Origin: Agapetus fuscipes
Taxonomy: Eukaryota > Arthropoda > Insecta > Trichoptera > Glossosomatidae
Assembly: GCA_951799405.1 (NCBI GenBank)
Contig: OX637344.1
Span: 16,678,001 to 16,742,000, forward strand
DNA length: 64,000 bases
Direction: 5' to 3'
Made by a program: the position numbers and the translations under genes. The notes under the pieces were generated by a model that was not told where the DNA came from, made no database searches, and worked only from the letters and a program-made list of their open reading frames with translations. Positions 30,761 through 41,292 of this stretch are shown one piece after another. Position 1 is the first letter of the stretch. Each line of letters starts with the position of its first letter.

Positions 30761-31185
30761 TACTAATACATAGTTCGGTTTTCTTCTTTGAAACACCAGG
30801 CTATACTTTCGGGATGGTTTGGTGTTTTCGATTATGCGAGAATATCCGAAACCGTATATCTTTAGCAACATCCCTTGTTGCCGGCATGGCGCGCCTAAGT
30901 TGTTCGGGCAAATAACTAATATGACATTAATTGAATATATAACTCAGACAAGATCATGTTCTGGTAGCTTCTGCGAAACTTAATAATTATTCAATTTAAT
31001 AACACATATTGTACCAAAATCCAAACTTGTCTTCTTCATCTTTTTTTGTTTCATCAAAAAAAATTGTGTTAAAAATAAAAAATAATGTGAAGCGTCCTTG
31101 AGGTGATTTTTCACAGTACGGAGCTTAAGAAAATTGTCCAATAAATAAAAATCAAAACATCTTTTTTCACGCATTGCAAATTCTT
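30761..31185. other. Unassigned stretch
   Basis: No shared repeat. A short frame on the minus strand is unsupported. Confidence 0.5.
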
Positions 31186-31800
31186 ATTCCTTGAGTTATG
31201 GGTTGGTATGAGGCTGACCACCCATAGGTACAGTAAACAATGATTCACTTTTCCAATGTCACCCCAATTCATTTCCAAGTCCGGTCGATAGCTCAGGTGG
31301 TAGAGTGCTTGCATTCCATGCCGAAAGCTCGGGTTCGAATACCACCGAGGGTGTCAGAAATGATTTCCCGTTTCGGTGTTTATTTCAAACCCCAAAATAA
31401 AATACCGGCAAGGTTTACTCAGCCTTCACAAGAAATGAGTACCAGCACTCTCGGGAGCTGGGAAACCTCCACTTCAACTGAAGTGGTTGGCGTAAGGCCG
31501 GCCACCTTACATGTAAAAATAAATAGGTTCAACTCGCCACATGCGACCCCTTCGGGGATAACGCGGCAAGAAGCTACACTATATGTGTAGCTTAGTTGCG
31601 TTTTTTTTTTTTTTTTTACCCCTGTTTCGTGTTTGTGGAAGGTCGGCAAATGTTGTACGGTTTATGTTAATTAGAGGATTGGATTTTATTTGTAAGTACG
31701 CATTCAGCATTTGTTAGCGCGAACTACACGTGTTTATTTGTGGGCATGCATTTGATATGAGCTTTGAATGTTGATGTATCTTTGCAACTTAGATTATAGG
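31186..31800 (+). mobile_element. LN 3' UTR with SINE1 nested inside
   Basis: LN blocks TTGGTATGAGGCTGACCACC up to GTCACCCC (31265), resuming ACCCCTGTTTCGTG at 31618 and ending TTGCAACTTAGATTATAGG. The SINE fills the gap exactly. Confidence 0.88.
31266..31617 (+). mobile_element. SINE1 copy, complete, with target duplication
   Basis: Flanked by ACCCC on both sides (31261-31265, 31618-31622). Order: 13 bases, tRNA-like head (TCGATAGCTCAGGTGGTAGA, CGGGTTCGAATACC), body with CCACTTCAACTGAAGTGGTT, a CCCCTTCGGGG hairpin, ACACTATATGTGT, AGCTTAGTTGCG, and 17 Ts. This is the reference copy for the family. Confidence 0.93.
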
Positions 31801-31802
31801 TG

Positions 31803-32012
31803 CTATGGCCACGGCGGTCAAGACGCTTGTTCAGCTAGCGTATTTGGTTCAGATAACGTTGGTTCGAGCCACGGCTGGTCCCTTTGACCATAACATTGAC
31901 CCTGGTTCAGATGTCGTTGCATGCACACAAGCTTCTGCTTTCGCATGAAGACAACCGGCCAAGCAAAATAGGTTGGTGAATTGCATTCCTCTTCACAAAT
32001 TTATAAAAAAAA
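31803..32012 (+). mobile_element. SINE3 copy, complete
   Basis: CTATGGCCACGGCGGTCAAG and GTTGGTTCGAGCC are A- and B-box regions of a Ser/Leu-type tRNA. The body has GACCATAACATTGACCCTGG and the end GGTGAATTGCATTCCTCTTC with an A-run. About 210 bp. Confidence 0.75.
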
Positions 32013-32019
32013 AAAAAAA

Positions 32020-32095
32020 AAGGTTATCAGCCATGCAACTCTTGTCGACCTTCACCGAAACAGGGGTGACATTGGCAAAGTGAACCATTTTTTTT
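32020..32095 (-). mobile_element. LN 3' UTR fragment
   Basis: GCAACTCTTGTCGACCTTC to AAAGTGAACCATTTTT only. Confidence 0.7.
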
Positions 32096-32394
32096 GTTGA
32101 TGAAGTTAATTACTCAATTACAAAGTAGACACAAAATTGCTTTTATTTATGAAATGAGCTCATAAACAAGACTAAGTAGCATAATTATTATATGGTGGTA
32201 TACCTGGACTCCTCTGCTAAAGCGAAATGTTTTCAAATATTGATCATTTCATCCCCCGAGACTCTCCTGAAGGGCAACCACCACAGGCCCCTTAATGCTA
32301 TACACTCTTACATGCAGACACGCCTTAATATTCGTCTGTTTCAGATTTCGTAATTTGTAATCTAAACTTAAATTTATAAATGGAACTTTCACTT

Positions 32395-32700
32395 TCAAAG
32401 AAGTGTGATGCGATGATTTGGACATACTGAAAATATGAATGAAGACCGACAGACAAAAAAAATGTATAAAGAGAATGTAATAGGTAAGCGTGGAAGGTGA
32501 AGGCCTTGGAAAGAATGGATTGATCCGATAATTGAGATTGCGAATGAATGGAATTTACAGAGTGGAAACAAGAGAAGAGCGTGCATCAAAAGAATGATGA
32601 AACTAGATGAGATGATAGAAGTATGCAAGGACAGAGTCAAGTGGAGGCACTTGTGTGGAGGTACCGGCTACCCCTAGAGGAATTGCGGAAGGATACAAGA
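32395..32700 (+). pseudogene. LB LINE C-terminal remnant
   Basis: CGTGGAAGGTGAAGGCCTTG and AAACAAGAGAAGAGCGTGCA track the better copy at 52555-53080. Stops and shifts throughout. Ends at CCCCTAGAGGAATTGCGGAA, GGATACAAGACAAGACA. Confidence 0.7.
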
Positions 32701-32894
32701 CAAGACAATAATCTAAATTGCTAAAATATATTTACATTTCGTCCCAGTAGCTCAAAAAAATAGTATAAAACCTAAGTCATAGAATTATTATCCTTTAATA
32801 AAGTTGGTATGAAATGTGTGAACCTAAATTGAAATTATATAAACTTTAAACATCAGAGTAGTAGTTGTAACTTTTTATATATTTTTATGTTTTA

Positions 32895-33260
32895 AGTTAG
32901 GTTTTTAGAATCAAACTGCAATTTATTTATTTTTCAAGATTAATTTGCACAACGTCCGCTTACTGTCGGTTTTCTAGTTCTAGCTTATCGACTTCACGGC
33001 TCAATATTTCAATTGACTCTGGTCGCTCACACAATTGCGGTCCAAATATATCGCGTCTAAATGGATAACTCTCGCATATTCCAGACCCTTATACAGTGAA
33101 CGTCTTCACACACCTCTGTATTGTTCCATACTATTCTAGTTACGCATACCAATAACAACGTGCCTGGGCACATTCACACGTTCAAACAGACAGTAGACTA
33201 TACTTGAGGTGGATACACACACATGAGCATGCAATCGGGCTCGTAAGTTCGAATACATGA
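32895..33260. repeat. D1 dispersed repeat, copy 2
   Basis: About 370 bp colinear with 16150-16475, with a ~60-bp insertion near 32941-33000. Confidence 0.75.
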
Positions 33261-33417
33261 CAAAACGACGCATGACAGAACAACACATAAGAGAACATCA
33301 AATGACAAAACAACACTATTACAGAACAACACCACAAATACATGCCCATTATGTCACGTGTCGTTCTGTCATGTGCTGTTATGTCATGTGTCGTTTTGTG
33401 TGTCGTTCTATCATGGA
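33256..33417. repeat. Hairpin made of short tandem repeats
   Basis: The left part repeats ATGACARAACRACRC-like units about four times. The right part repeats the complement (GTCRTTNTGTCATGTG). The whole would fold on itself around 33340-33350. Confidence 0.75.
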
Positions 33418-34054
33418 ACCTAAAGTCACATAAGCTAATGTTGAAAATACCGGGCCTTAAATAATAAATTTGATTTGTATGTTGATCTTACTAAGCTCAA
33501 GTGTAAATTTGTTTATTTTTTAATTTTTTATTTCTGCTTTAAGATTATTATTAATTTTTATTTTAACACGAATAGTGAGGTTAGATTGGACATACTTACA
33601 AGGGTTGTATAAATAAATACTTTAGAAAAGGGTCCGGGGTAAGCTTGCAATACATCAGTATACGTATATTTTACTTCGTACACGTTTTGCAAGTAAATAC
33701 GCAATATTCAATACTTCGGAGATTTATTGAAACCTTTTTCCATTGTTTTTTTTTCATATTAATCAAACAGGGTTTTTGTACTTTGTTTTTTCATGAAACT
33801 TTATTTGATCAACGTTCATCAACTTTCATCAACGTTCACTCCATTTAATCTTGTTAAATAAATCCAGACTGAATATAAAAGGAAGTCATGTGAAAAAAAT
33901 ATGTAAGAGAATGCATAAATATAATAGATGTTTATTTATAAGGAATTGCTCATCTGATGAAATATCTTCACTTATAATTGACGTTTAATTTAATTTAATT
34001 AATTTTTAAATGAATTTAATTTTAATTTGATTTTTACTTGTGTTCTTTGTTCCT
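33418..34054. other. AT-rich stretch
   Basis: No shared repeat or gene seen. A tandem phrase TCATCAACTTTCATCAACG is at 33815-33835. Confidence 0.5.
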
Positions 34055-34310
34055 AATAGGTTTGTATGAGGCTGACTGCCATGCTGTTAGAACTTGGTTC
34101 ACTTTTTTCAATGCCACCCGGTTTCAGGGGAAGGCGGCAGGAATTAATGAAAAAATTAAAAATGTTTGTGCTCATCTGAGGATTGTTTTATTTTGTATGT
34201 ACACATGCAAAATGTTTAAACGCGAATTTACATGTGACTGCATGTATATATGCATTAGATATGAGCCTTAAATGCCAATACATCTTTGCAACTAAGATTA
34301 TGGATTGTAA
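34055..34310 (+). mobile_element. LN-related 3' UTR, divergent subfamily
   Basis: Keeps GTTCACTT, CACCCGGTTTCAGGGGAAGG, CGCGAATTTACATGTG and TTTGCAACTAAGATTATGG but differs in between. The same subfamily is seen at 45325-45490 and 58445-58705. Confidence 0.75.
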
Positions 34311-34344
34311 AATGATTTTTTTCTCGTTCTTTACACAAAATACA

Positions 34345-34440
34345 AGTCTTAGAATAACTTTGATTCACCCCTTTGTAGTCGACATCAAAACTATGAGAAC
34401 TTTTTCATTCATTTCGTCTCTGTCTCTCAACAAAGGCAAC
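34345..34440 (+). pseudogene. LF LINE C-terminal fragment
   Basis: Reads TSLRITLIHPFVVDIKTMRT, parallel to TTLIHPFSVDLKTMRT in the LF remnant at 13.4 kb. Confidence 0.55.
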
Positions 34441-34444
34441 GCAA

Positions 34445-34520
34445 CATACAACGGAGCTGGGGCTTCCAGACGTTTCACCAATCTTTAGCATAGGCTTCTT
34501 CAGCGCGAAAATGAAGTGAT
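34445..34520. mobile_element. FB4 fragment
   Basis: Complement of CTGAAGAAGCCTATGCTAAA then GATTGGTGAAACGTCTGG; one arm only. Confidence 0.6.
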
Positions 34521-34639
34521 GATGATGTTGATGAAAGTGTGACTCTAACTGTCGAAACTGTACGCATAGTTAATTATACAGATACACAGTTAGTATTCCA
34601 AGTAGAGTTGATGTTTTCATCGCGAGTTTTAATGTGTGG

Positions 34640-34728
34640 GGAGGGGATCACATGGGTTGCCAGGGGGGAGGGGCGGCAGGGGGTGGTAGGGAGAGGCAGC
34701 GAGGGGGTGGGGGGCGTGTGGCAGGCTG
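34640..34728 (+). repeat. G-rich tract
   Basis: Runs of three to seven Gs (AGGGGGGAGGGGCGGCAGGG, then further G runs) on the plus strand, able in principle to form a G-quadruplex. Not shared with other repeats here. Confidence 0.7.
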
Positions 34729-34834
34729 TATCCTTGAGCAAAAGCCATAATTATGCTAGGGATTACTAGAATGATTATTTTTCTGTTTTTGATTTGAGCC
34801 GATCTCAGTAAATGGGTCTATGATGTAGAAATGT

Positions 34835-35040
34835 TTTCCGAGATCTATTGCTGTTGTCTGTGCGAGCTGGAGCTTCCGGAAATTTTGTTTATGTCTACTA
34901 TAAGCTTCTTCAGCGTGAGAGCAAAATGATCTTAATGAAACTGTGAATGCCCATCGTAGACATGGGTGAAACGTCCGGAAGCTCTAGCTCTCACAGACTG
35001 ACGGACCATGGTAACAGATACCGGGAAACATCTTTCCATT
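34835..35040. mobile_element. FB4 foldback, copy 3
   Basis: Outer ATGTTTTCCGAGATCTATTG and inner boxes. The left box stem has changed to GCTTAT/ATAAAC, the right to GCCCAT/ATGGGT. Confidence 0.7.
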
Positions 35041-35283
35041 ATCTTCATTTAACAAAAATTGTCAGTCTCGTTGATATTTCTGCCAATCACGTTCTCATAT
35101 CAAAAACAAGTACTACTGAGGGTTGATGTGGGTGTGTCTTAAACCACCCCAAAAGCTGGGCGATGGAAGATCAGACGGGATGCTATATACTCAGGTATGT
35201 TATATGCTCATTAGTTGGTAACGGCCTGTCATTATATATTAAGCCCTTTAACTACAGCCGGACGTGTTCTCATATAATATAAT
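35041..35283. other. Unassigned spacer
   Basis: Nothing recognised. Confidence 0.4.
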
Positions 35284-35715
35284 AAATACATCTATCTTCT
35301 TCTTCAGTTTTGCTCAGTCCACTCATGGACGTGGGCCTCCTCCAACCCTCTCAATTTCTGTCTATTCGCCGATGTGTTCAGCCATCAACTGCCTGCAGTT
35401 CCCTTGTTGTCGTCCAACCACCTCAGTTGGGTCTTCCCACTCTACGCTTGGACATTCTGGGTCGCCACTGGACGATCCTTTTCGGTCAACTATCATGGTC
35501 CTGCCTTGCGACGTGTCCTGCAAAGCGCCTTTTTAAGCGGGCCACTCGCTGTATGACATCAGTGACACCAGTGCGTCTACAGATCTCCCGGTTTGGAACC
35601 CTGTCTCTGAGGCTGATTATCAGCATCCTCCTTTCAATGGTTCTTTGGCACGTCCTCAGTCTGTTGGCGCTATACTGAGTGAGCCCTTTTGTCTCCAAGC
35701 TATAGGTAAATACAC
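35284..35715 (-). pseudogene. LC-type LINE C-terminal remnant
   Basis: Minus strand: RMLIISLRDRVPNREICRRT then GVTDVIQRVARLKRRFAGHV and ARQDHDS. This is the EI--RT-V-DV--R----W-GH-AR block of insect RTE-type LINEs. The rest (AGRPPTRW-like segment) is frame-shifted. Confidence 0.8.
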
Positions 35716-36199
35716 TCAAAAGAGCCTGCGTTTCAGGTTACAGGTCACAAATACGCATTAAAATAATAGATTAAGAACTCCGGCTCACCATTAAGTTAAG
35801 AAATTATTAAATTTCTTCAATGAAATACCTATAAGGAAAAAGTGTTTTTTTTTTGTATTTGGGACACATTTTATTTTAACGTAAAAAAACTGCTGTCAGT
35901 CCATAGACATGACTTCATCAGGTATGCATAGTTTGAAAAACATAAAATCATTCGTACTTTTTTTTCTAGTCACGCTATGGTGATCTCTCAACCCTTCTTC
36001 AGCGCTTTGTGTACAAGGCGAGCTTTGCTTGAAGCGACAAAATATTCACTGGTATTAATAAGCAAGCGAAAAAATCTGTGGATAAATTGTATTACATCTA
36101 TATTATTAAAAATGAAATGACGTTCGTTGGTGACCACATAATTTGAGAATGGCAGAAATACAAAGTTTTTTATTGTCCTCTTGATAATGGTGTCTATCT
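35716..36199. other. Mostly unassigned; one foldback-box-like sequence
   Basis: On the minus strand near 35930-35890, CCTGATGAAGTCATGTCTAT resembles the CTGANGA side of the FB boxes but the GAAA side is decayed. Confidence 0.4.
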
Positions 36200-36352
36200 A
36201 TCTATAATCTAACTTGCAAGGATATATTCATTTAAAGTTCTCAAATGCATGCCCATAAACAAACACATGTAGTTCGCGCTTCAAATGCTGAATGTGTACT
36301 TACAAATAAAATCCAAACCTCAAATGAACATTAGCCCTGCAACTTTTGCCAA
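36200..36352 (-). mobile_element. LN 3' UTR fragment
   Basis: Tail (TATAATC)n to CCTGCAACTTTTGCC. Confidence 0.8.
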
Positions 36353-36366
36353 TTGTGTGATAATAC

Positions 36367-36736
36367 TGTAGTGTTTTTAGGGTTCTAATGTTTTAAAAAT
36401 TTAAAATTATGGGTTTCTTAATTAAAACGGCCGGAGATTTATTTTAAATTAATTTTAGTTCACAATTTATTTTACGCTGGCTCACTTGTATGGTTGACTT
36501 TCGCTGAATTGGCCTGTAATGACTAAGAGTATTTTAGAGACTGACTCCTTGCAGACGATTCACGCCTTTTATAGCTATTACAATCAAAACATTATATTCC
36601 ACAAGCTTCCAATACTTATACTACTTATATGATATTTCTTTACTCTAGGTACTTAATAATAATTCATCCTACATCTAGAGTCTATATACACCTACCCTAT
36701 TTATTTTGTTTACACCTAAGTACTATTTACATAACA
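36367..36736 (+). mobile_element. LTR-3 solo LTR, copy 1
   Basis: Starts TGTAGTGTTTTTAGGG and ends TTTACATAACA, with ATAC on both sides (36363-36366, 36737-36740). 370 bp. TTTTATAGC at about 36567 could be a TATA box on the plus strand. Confidence 0.75.
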
Positions 36737-36740
36737 ATAC

Positions 36741-37276
36741 AATTGTGTGATTAAATTTATATTGGGAAATAAAACCTCGTGTTTTTACATTATTAATTGA
36801 AAAAAAAAAGTTTTTTTAATGATAAAAAACCTGAATGAGGTGACTGTGTATAAAAATGAGAATGTTAGAAGTTATAATGGTACAACTGTGTGCAAAAATG
36901 AACACGCTGAAACAGTTTGCAGTTTTTTGTTCGCAAAAAAATGAAAGCAAGGATCGTGGCGGCTTTTTGTTGACAAACACAAAGCTGTGAAAAAAAAGGA
37001 AAAAAGCATAGTGAGACGAGTACTCAGTTGATGCAGAATACCGATATAATGAAAATAATATACAAGCTTTTTAAGTATAATTTATTTATTTGGCACAGAA
37101 TGCCTTTTACAGAAAAAAAAACACAAATATAAACAAGTAGAAAAACAATGGTTAAATACAAACAAGCAGTGCTATGAATGAATTAGAAATAAATTGATCA
37201 ATTTTTACAGGAAAATTAAAACCTTTCTCTATCTTGTATTTCAGCACCAAATAATTGTACATGATGTTAAATAAAA
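36741..37276. other. Unassigned stretch
   Basis: AT-rich. TTGGCACAGAATGCCTTTTA is a short inverted pair. Nothing else. Confidence 0.5.
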
Positions 37277-37482
37277 ACGCAACTAAGCTACACATATACT
37301 GAAACTTCTTGTTGCGTTATCCACGAAGGGTTTTACGAGTACATGGGGAGAGTGGAATCTTTTTTTTACAGGTAAGCAGGACGGCTTTACACCAACCACT
37401 TTAGTTGAAGTTTGGATTTCCCCGCTCCAAAGGGGGCTGGTTTTCATTTCTTGCGAATGCTGAGTAAACCTAGCCGGTATAT
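37277..37482 (-). mobile_element. SINE1 copy lacking its head
   Basis: Complement of the SINE1 3' half through GGTTTACTCAGC-like sequence. The tRNA-like head is missing, and LN begins at once. Confidence 0.8.
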
Positions 37483-37775
37483 TTATTTTTTACCGTGAAA
37501 AATGGTTCACTTTGCCAATGTCACCCCTGTGTCAGGGAAGGTCGGCAAAAGTTGTAGGGCTTATGTTCATTTGAGGTTTGGATTTTATTTGTAAGTACAC
37601 ATTCAGCTTCTGTAAGCGCGAATTACACGTGTTTGATTGTGGGCATGCATTTGAGAGCTTTAAATGAATATACCCTTGCAACGTAGATTATAGATTATAG
37701 AACTACACATGTTTGTTTGTGGCCATGCATTTTAGAGCTTTAAATGAATATATCCTTGCAACTTAGATTATAGAT
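37483..37775 (+). mobile_element. LN 3' UTR copy plus a second tail
   Basis: Complete UTR to 37700 (ACGTAGATTATAGATTATAG), then a second partial unit from AACTACACATGTTTGTTTGT ending in the same tail, i.e. a tail duplication. Confidence 0.85.
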
Positions 37776-38004
37776 TATTATTATTGTTTGGTCTATGTTG
37801 TTGAATGCTTTTCATGGGAGTGCTTGTGAGATTTTTCTAGTTGCCGCTAAAACACTAATAACTCACGTTTTCTCTCTGACAGGCCATAGTACATAAATCA
37901 TACAGAGACGCAGAGGTGAAAACTTATTTTTAAACCACCCGAGTATAATGAAAACGGGGATTTACAACATTTAAAAATAACCATTACATTCTAAATACTT
38001 ACTT

Positions 38005-38147
38005 TTACTTTACTTTACTTACTTACTTTCTTCGGCTCATAAGCCTTGAAGGCTCAGGGCGTCCCGCACCACAATCCTCCAGGACTCTCTGTCTTGTGCT
38101 GCTTCCCTCCATGGTCCCCTCACTCCCAGAACTTCGGCTATATTCTA
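38005..38147 (-). pseudogene. LD LINE 3' end
   Basis: Minus strand reads WREAAQDRESWRIVV, then the stop and AAGCCTTCAAGGCTTATGAG, closing in (AAGT)n at 38005-38030. Near identical to 42841-42965. Confidence 0.8.
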
Positions 38148-38464
38148 AATAATATTTTTAATTTACGGTTTTTTTTTCAATTTTTAATGTTCATTTTGAA
38201 TGTTTAATGTTACGCTACTAAGTTTACACATACAACACGCCTTAATAAATGTATCAGTTACTCAGTTACCAACTAATTTTTAGGGATTCTGAATTCGTAA
38301 CAAGCAAGAATTATCATGTTTCTTTTAAATATTTCAGACCCATCATATTGTTCCCTTTTTTGCTGGATTCTCTTTTTAATTAAATTGCCATATTTTTTTT
38401 TTACAGAATTTAGTTTTCACAATTTACTATTTATTTTACAACTTGACAAACACTGTTTATAGGA
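38148..38464. other. Unassigned stretch
   Basis: AT-rich, nothing recognised. Confidence 0.5.
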
Positions 38465-38665
38465 GTAACTTAGCGAATTGTTCTCTGGCGACTTCTTGTT
38501 CGTACCATTTTGATCTCTTTTATAATGAAACAGAGAGGTATTCCTCGCACTTTCTAGATCATCCCACCACCAGAACATTATGTACACACACAATCACTAG
38601 AACGTCATTCCAATGCAAGAATACAATATACTCCTAGATGGTTCTATATTACGTGAATAACGGTA
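38465..38665. repeat. Single 208-bp satellite unit
   Basis: TACCATTTTGATCTCTTTTA to CTCCTAGATGGTTCTATATT matches the array at 39137-40372. It gives the uninterrupted target of the LTR-2 copy there. Confidence 0.85.
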
Positions 38666-38674
38666 CGCGGCTTG

Positions 38675-38992
38675 CAGTGTGTGTAAAAAAAATACTTTAT
38701 TAACTTTACACAGAGACAAATACAGACAAATTAATCTTACAAGAAACAAATACAGGTTGGAAGAAATGAAAATGGGGAATGACACCTTTTTGGGGTCGCC
38801 AGGTGCTTTTATACCTTCTGTGGCGTGGGCTAAGCGTGGGTGTAATAACCTCTGGTTTCAAGGACAAGGGTGGGGGTTCACACCAGACTCCTGGTGTCTC
38901 TTCAAGATTCTCACGCTGCTGCAGGGATACATTTTATTTGTGTTTCCCACCAAAAGACGTTTTCTATTATTTACCCAAGTGACATCTTGACA
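38675..38992 (-). mobile_element. LTR-4-like element, possible solo LTR
   Basis: CTTG flanks both sides (38671-38674, 38993-38996). On the minus strand GGTATAAAAGCACC (near 38813-38800) looks like a TATA box and GTTAATAAAGTATT (near 38700) like a poly(A) signal, the order expected in an LTR. The minus strand starts TGTCAAGATGTCAC but does not end in CA, so the class is uncertain. Confidence 0.45.
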
Positions 38993-39136
38993 CTTGTTTA
39001 GATCCTTTTTCCAGCTGAATAAATCCATATCAAAATGTTATTTCTTTCTTTATCAAAAATGAATAATATCTTAGGACCACACACCTGCATGTCACTAAGT
39101 TTGATTTATAATATTTCTACGGGGTGGACGTAACTC

Positions 39137-40372
39137 GTGCATCGGTTTATGCGTGTACAAGCGCACGTATTTCAAATTTGCGACTCCCTGTTTGTACCAT
39201 TTTGATCTCTTTTATAATGAAACAGAGAGGTATTTCTCGCACTTACTAGATCATTCCACCACCAGAACATTATGTACACACACAATCACTAGAACGTCAT
39301 TCCAATGCAAGAATACAATATACTCCTTGTTATGTTTTGATTGAAAGGTATCTTCAGGATACTTACATCCGGCTAGCTCTCATCAGCATCACTCTCAGGG
39401 CGTGGGGGTCTTTCTTTCGGTTGCTCACTTGTACTTTGGGAAGGGTTTTATAATTAAAAGATAAAATTAACATGAACAAATAAGGGTTTATTACTGTACT
39501 AATATGGGGGGGAAAAGGGGAAATAAGGGATTGGCCAGACCTACAGGTTGTCACTAGAACACTCCCTATTCCGTTGGCTGGAGTTCTAAACGGAAGGCCT
39601 GGGGCAGCGCCCCAGGCTAGCGGCGGTTCACAAGGCAGACGCCTCCACACGTGGGAGCCCCTGGGTGGGCGCTCCCATGCCTCTGGTCCACAAGGCGGGT
39701 GCCTTGCTGGCAGGAAATCCAAGTAGATGGGGGGGAGGGAGCTCCATCGTAGTGCCCCCTCCTGCACCGCTTGGTGCTTGGTCGCTAACGTCTGACTCAC
39801 TTCACATCTCGCCGGGAACTGATGACCGACGGCCCGATTAGTTCACACGGCGCAGTTCGGCCGCTTCCGTGACCGTTCGGCTCCGTTCGGCCCACAAACA
39901 TACACTGCACACTTCGGGATTGTTCTTTCAATGTTATTATAAAATAACATAACATCCTAGATGGTTCTATATTACGTGCATCGGTGTATGCGTGTACAAG
40001 CGCACGTATTTCAAGTTCGCGACTCCCTATTCGTACCATTTTGATCTCTTTTATAATGAAATAGAGAGGTTTCAATGCAAGAATACAATATACTCCTAGA
40101 TGGTTCTATATTACGTGCATCGGTTTATGCGTGTACAAGCGCACGTACTTCAAATTCGCGACTCCCTGTTTGTACCATTTTGATCTCTTTTATAATGAAA
40201 CAGAGAGGTATTTCTCGCACTTACTAGATCATTCCACCACCAGAACATTATGTACACACACAATCACTAGAACGTCATTCCAATGCACGAATACAATCTA
40301 CTCCTAGATGGTTCTATAGTACGTGCATCGGTGTATGCGTGTACAAGCGCACGTACTTCAAGTTCGCGACAA
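39137..40372. repeat. 208-bp satellite array split by a solo LTR
   Basis: Units start GTGCATCGGTTTATGCGTGT at 39137, 39977, 40115 and 40323. Spacing is 208 bp once the LTR insert is removed. The 39977 unit is 138 bp through an internal deletion. GTGTACAAGCGCAC is a near-palindrome in each unit. Confidence 0.88.
39328..39954 (-). mobile_element. LTR-2 solo LTR, copy 3
   Basis: TGTTATGTTTTG to AATAACATAACA, flanked by TCCT (39324-39327, 39955-39958). The empty site is seen in neighbouring satellite units as ATACTCCTAGATGG. 627 bp. AATAAACCC on the minus strand near 39487 fits a poly(A) signal. Confidence 0.92.
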
Positions 40373-40591
40373 TATTATGCTGGATATTGTCCTTCCATCA
40401 TATTATATTGTAACTTACTGGCTCAGGGTTGTCCAAACTTCAGATTCGCAGCTCTCCAGATCTATTAAGGTAAAAGCAACGAGAGCCAACCCTTGAAAGC
40501 TTCGACCCTTAATCTATCCACGAGGCTTTGTGTACAGTCTATAGTTATTTCTTTAGAGACGATTTTTTCAACTTTTGCTATATAAAATGTA

Positions 40592-40860
40592 ATTTGTCGT
40601 GTATGTTCCTAGACTAATAGGTTGGTATGCGGCTGACCACCCATGCTGTAAAAATGGTCAACTTTACCAATGTCACCCTTGTTTCAGGGAAGGACGGCAA
40701 GAGTTGCAGGGTGTGTGTCCATTTGAGATTTGGTTTTTATGTTGTAGGTTCACATGAGGCATGTGAAAGCGCGAACTTGTACGTGTCTGGTTGTGGGAAT
40801 GCATGTAATGTGAATCTCCAATGTTACATATCTTTGCAACTTAGATTAGATTAGCTCAAA
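40592..40860 (+). mobile_element. LN 3' UTR copy
   Basis: From ATGTTCCTAGACTAATAGGT to AACTTAGATTAGATTAG. Confidence 0.87.
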
Positions 40861-41036
40861 AGTGAGAACCAGCCCCCTCGGGAGCTGGGAAGCCCCCACT
40901 TCAACTGTGATTGAAAAGTGGTTGGTGTGAGGCCGGCCCCCTTACCCGTACAAATAAAAAGGTCCCGAATCGCCACATGCTACCCCTTCGGGGATAACGC
41001 AGGCAAGAAGTTACACTATATGTGTAGCTTAGTTGC
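40857..41036 (+). mobile_element. SINE1 3' half
   Basis: Starts at GAGAACCAGCCCCCTCGGGA and keeps CCCCTTCGGGGATAACG and TACACTATATGTGTAGC. Abuts the LN tail. Confidence 0.85.
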
Positions 41037-41039
41037 AGT

Positions 41040-41292
41040 ATATTCACTAATAGGTTGGTATGACGCTGACCACCCATACTGTAAAAAATGGTTCTCTTTG
41101 CCAATATCCCCCCTGTTTCAAGAAAGGTCGACAAGAGAGTCCCCCTCGGGAGCTGGAAACTCCCAAATTCACTAAAGTGGTTGGCGCAAGCCCGGCCCCC
41201 TTACCTGTAAAAAATACATATGCGACCCCTTCGGGGATAACGCGGCAATATGTTGCACTGTATGTGCAGCTTAGTTGCGTTTTTTGCGTTGC
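41040..41292 (+). mobile_element. LN fragment joined to a SINE1 3' half
   Basis: LN from TAGGTTGGTATGACGCTGAC to GACAAGAG (41133), then SINE1 CCCCCTCGGGAGCTGG to AGCTTAGTTGCGTTTTTTGC. Confidence 0.8.

Noticed and set aside
36351..36750. 12-bp direct repeat CAATTGTGTGAT as the target duplication of LTR-3
   Set aside because: The exact TG/CA ends are bounded by ATAC. The longer repeat lies just outside and is probably a pre-existing local repeat.
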